Shown here: positions 61,100 through 64,000 of the stretch, piece after piece
How positions within the stretch are numbered: position 1 is the first letter of the stretch
Layout: every line of letters begins with the position of its first letter
Assembly: GCF_004193775.1 (NCBI RefSeq)
Contig: NC_041009.1
Location: forward strand, 42,711,534 to 42,775,533
DNA from: Glycine soja
Lineage: Eukaryota > Streptophyta > Magnoliopsida > Fabales > Fabaceae
Direction: 5' to 3'
DNA length: 64,000 nucleotides
Notes under the pieces: generated by a model
Told to the model about the DNA's origin: nothing
What the model saw: only the letters and a program-made list of their open reading frames with translations
The model's database searches: none
Translations under genes and position numbers: made by a program

Positions 61100-62130
61100 T
61101 GAGGATATATTATAGTATTTTCTTTTCATAAGAATATTTTATCGTATCTATTAGTCAATTAATAAAATATATATTCCAACTACTAGCACTTTTAAGATAT
61201 TTTTTGGAAAATTGACAAATTAAAAGTTACAACTGCGGGAACCTCAATTAGGAATACATGCGCTAGTAATAAAATGCCGCTTCTACTGTGGAACAATAAA
61301 ATGCAGCATTGAGAAACATAGTTTCAAGCGTATACTCAATTGAAAATTATGTAAAAGAAAAAAAACAAACTCAACTGAGAATTGATGACCCAAGCAAGTA
61401 AAGCAATTATTAATATCTCAATGGCAATGCATGCACATTGAATTATCTTTATAAGCAAACCAATTCTTTCAACATGCCTATATCATAAAAATACAACTGT
61501 AAAGAGCAGTTAGCTTCCATCATCAATCTTGACCAAGTTTATTGCCGTATCATCAGAACCTATATATTAATTGTAGTCCTCTCACCAACCGACATGAGAT
61601 GCCTGCCACAGCTTGCTAGAACTACATATTTATTACAAAAAGTGATAATATTTATTGCATATATATACTAGGACTTCTGGAAAACTAACCGGATAGTGTT
61701 ACGAAAGCATTATGGTGTGATGTTTTTGGCAAGCATTATGAATAAAATGTACAAGTGTTTTCAATTTCTTCACTCTTATTCTGACCATTTTCAATTTAAA
61801 GTAATTTTGATTTTGACTTCGTCAGCTGGTTTGTTACTGCATCACTTAATTTGATGAATCTGTTTGCTGAGTATTTATTTAATGTGCTGTCTTCACTCTT
61901 TGTTGTACATGCATGACTCATTTTATGAACCGGAAGATACATAAATGATATATTGTAAATCTATATTATATTTTATTGTATAAATATTGTTGTAATTATA
62001 GTTCTCAATCAATAATAGAAACAATCACTGTTTCTAAGGATGTAGACATGTTGGTTGAACCTCATTAAATTTTGTGTGTTATATGTGTGTTTGATTATTT
62101 TGAGATTTAAAATTTCAGATTTTATTACTA
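61100..62130. other. intergenic, possibly including a copia 5' LTR
   Basis: The final part, roughly from 61700 to 62130, is probably the 5' LTR of the following copia relic, because a primer-binding-site-like string follows it. LTR boundaries could not be fixed, and no matching 3' LTR is in view. Confidence 0.35.
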
Positions 62131-63700
62131 ACAATCGGTATCAAATGGTGCTTAACAAAATTTGAAGTAGGAAAGTTTGATGGAATTGAGAATTACATAT
62201 TGTAACAAAGGAAAGTTAAAAGGATTTGCTGGCATAACAAAATTTTCTAAGGTGGTGCGCACAACAAAACCTATTGGCATGGATGATATGGATTGGGAGG
62301 AGTTGAAGGAGAGGGTTGCGGTGATCATATAATTGTGTTTGGTAGACAATGGATGTATGAACAAAATTGGAGAGTTAGTATATGTCCAAGTCCATGACAA
62401 ACAAGTTGAACATGAAGTAGAAGTTGTACGAGCTAAAGATGTAGGAGGATTCTAATTAGCAACCACATGTCAATGTTTTCAATCAAATTATGAGTGATTT
62501 ATTGAGGCTTGATGTGAAGATTAAAGACGATGATAAGGCAATAATTCTATTGTGGGCTTTGCCTAATTCCTATGAGCACTTAGTGACCACCTAAAGTATC
62601 GGGAAGACACCATTAGTCTATAAGAGATGGCAAATGTAGTTATGTCCTACTATTAGTGGAAATAGAATGCAAGGGAGTGTTCTCAAGCCGAAGGTCTATA
62701 TATGAAGGGGAATCAAGAACATGGGAGGACATAAGGAAAATAGGGTTCAAGGAGAAGGAAGAAGTCCAAAACTAGAAGCAACAAATCAATTTAGTGCTTT
62801 AATTGCAAACAACAATGGCATTAAAAGAAGAATTATCCAAATTTGAAGCAGTTTGGTGAAAGGGATATGTTCTCTTAGTTTCATGCAATCAATTTACAAA
62901 TGTGTTGAGTCTTGATTTTAGATGTTCTTACAATATGATGCTCAACAAGGAGTGGTTCACCACATACAAGTCAGACAATTTTGGCAATGTCCATTTAGGT
63001 GGCCATAAAACTTATGTTGTTGTTTGAATGAGACAAGTGTAAATTATTATTGATGATGGTGGAGTGAGAAAGTTGTGTGATATCTGACATATCCATGAGT
63101 TGAGGAAGAATTTGACCTCGCTTGACACTTTGCATGCTAATGGTTTTAGTTATAAGACTAATGGAGATTGGGATACCCTTAGAGTGTGTAAAGGGTGCAC
63201 TGATTGTGATGAGAGCACAATGGACTTTAGGCGATATTTACAAACTGTTGGGGAGCATAGTTGTAGGTTGAGTTACATCTGTTGAGTCTGATGATAATGC
63301 TACCATATTATGACTCATGTGTTTGGGCAATCTCAGTAAGTGTGGGATGGTGGAGCTTCATAGGAAGGGGCTCTTAAAGGGAGTTTGGAGTTGCAAGTTA
63401 GACTTTTGTGAATATTTTTGTGCTTGGAAAATAGTCCAAAGTGTGTTTTAAAGTTGCAAAACACACAACCAAAGGGATCATAGACTATGTGCATACAAAA
63501 TTCTGTGAGGAACATGACTTTCAAAAACATTTTGTGAAAAAATTCACAACTCAATGGTGTCGCAGAGGGGATGAATATGTCCTTATTGAAAGGACCCAAT
63601 GTCTAAGGTTGAATGTTGGCTTTTTCAAAGGCTTTTGGGTAGAGGTAGTAAATATGGTGTGCTATATGCTTAACCGATCACCATGAGCTTCATTGGATCG
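62131..63700 (+). mobile_element. degenerate Ty1/copia element: gag to integrase
   Basis: 'cggtatcaaatggtgc' (62136) resembles the usual initiator-Met PBS text (ggtatcagagc). Then, in shifting frames with stops: gag start KFEVGKFDGIENYI (about 62160), SDLLRLDVKIKDDDKAIILL (62490), protease-edge text KEWFTTYKSD (about 62950), pre-integrase LRKNLTSLDTLHANGFSYK (63100-63160), GMVELHRKGLLKGVWSCKLD (63345), AKHTTKGIIDYVHT (63459) and, after a deletion joining distant integrase parts, CLRLNVGFFKGFWVEVVNM (63600). Reverse transcriptase and RNase H are not reached by 64000. Clearly inactive. Confidence 0.85.
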
Positions 63701-63704
63701 ATGA

Positions 63705-64000
63705 GAAGTTGTAGAGGAAGTCTAAACATGTGCACATGGAGATTTTACCAATAAGTGTCAATCAGGTGGTTTGTGGACTTTTGTTGCTTTTCACGACACT
63801 TTTAGATTAATAGGTCTCATGTTACGTCAATTTGAATATACTCAATCTGTTCAATTGCAGCCTTATAATGCAATCACATTCTTTAATTCAATTGTTGTTT
63901 TTGTTTTTGCATTCCTTATTTATCCACCGAGTTAGTTTTATTGTCTTTGCACCCCTTACCTCCTTTATGATTGAACAATCATTCAGGGGCTTTTGTTGTT
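63705..64000. other. unassigned edge sequence
   Basis: No reverse transcriptase motif or LTR recognised after the integrase fragment. Probably the element is truncated here. Confidence 0.35.

Noticed and set aside
62152..62400. 82-codon minus-strand ORF
   Set aside because: It is antisense to the copia gag region, which is recognisable on the plus strand.

Overview
This is a plant nuclear window, most likely from a legume and probably a soybean relative. That is an inference from gene content and repeat style, not from a database match. It is AT-rich, and its sparse intron-bearing genes sit in heavily layered transposable elements.

Layout. 1-4140: a Ty3/gypsy LTR (reverse strand) sits inside a broken Ty1/copia element, which itself abuts the LRR end of a dead NBS-LRR resistance gene. 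7132-19009: a reverse-strand tandem array of mTERF-family genes, with one pseudogene (7132-8339), a tiny relic of a further copy (8540-8625) and two intact single-exon genes (12944-14155 and 17810-19009). 20947-24013: a complete five-exon phytoene synthase gene (PSY, reverse strand). 24070-32250: gene-free AT-rich DNA with inverted-repeat elements. 32373-41974 and 53889-56976: two paralogous two-exon BAHD acyltransferase genes, both reverse strand. The first is broken near its 3' end by a 4.1-kb CACTA transposon with a perfect 3-bp target duplication. The second is intact. Between them lie an isoflavone-reductase-like pseudogene, a CACTA transposase tail, an ethylene-receptor kinase fragment and a 2.5-kb Mutator-like foldback element. 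57100-64000: MITEs and a degenerate copia element.

Function. The intact genes are PSY (first committed step of carotenoid synthesis in plastids), two organelle-type mTERF proteins and one BAHD acyltransferase. They do not form a pathway. The mTERF and BAHD sets each show tandem duplication followed by loss of one copy.

The least ordinary structures are a gene-capturing CACTA element carrying a WD40 exon with both splice sites intact, and a foldback element whose arms carry eleven 17-nt palindromes of constant geometry.
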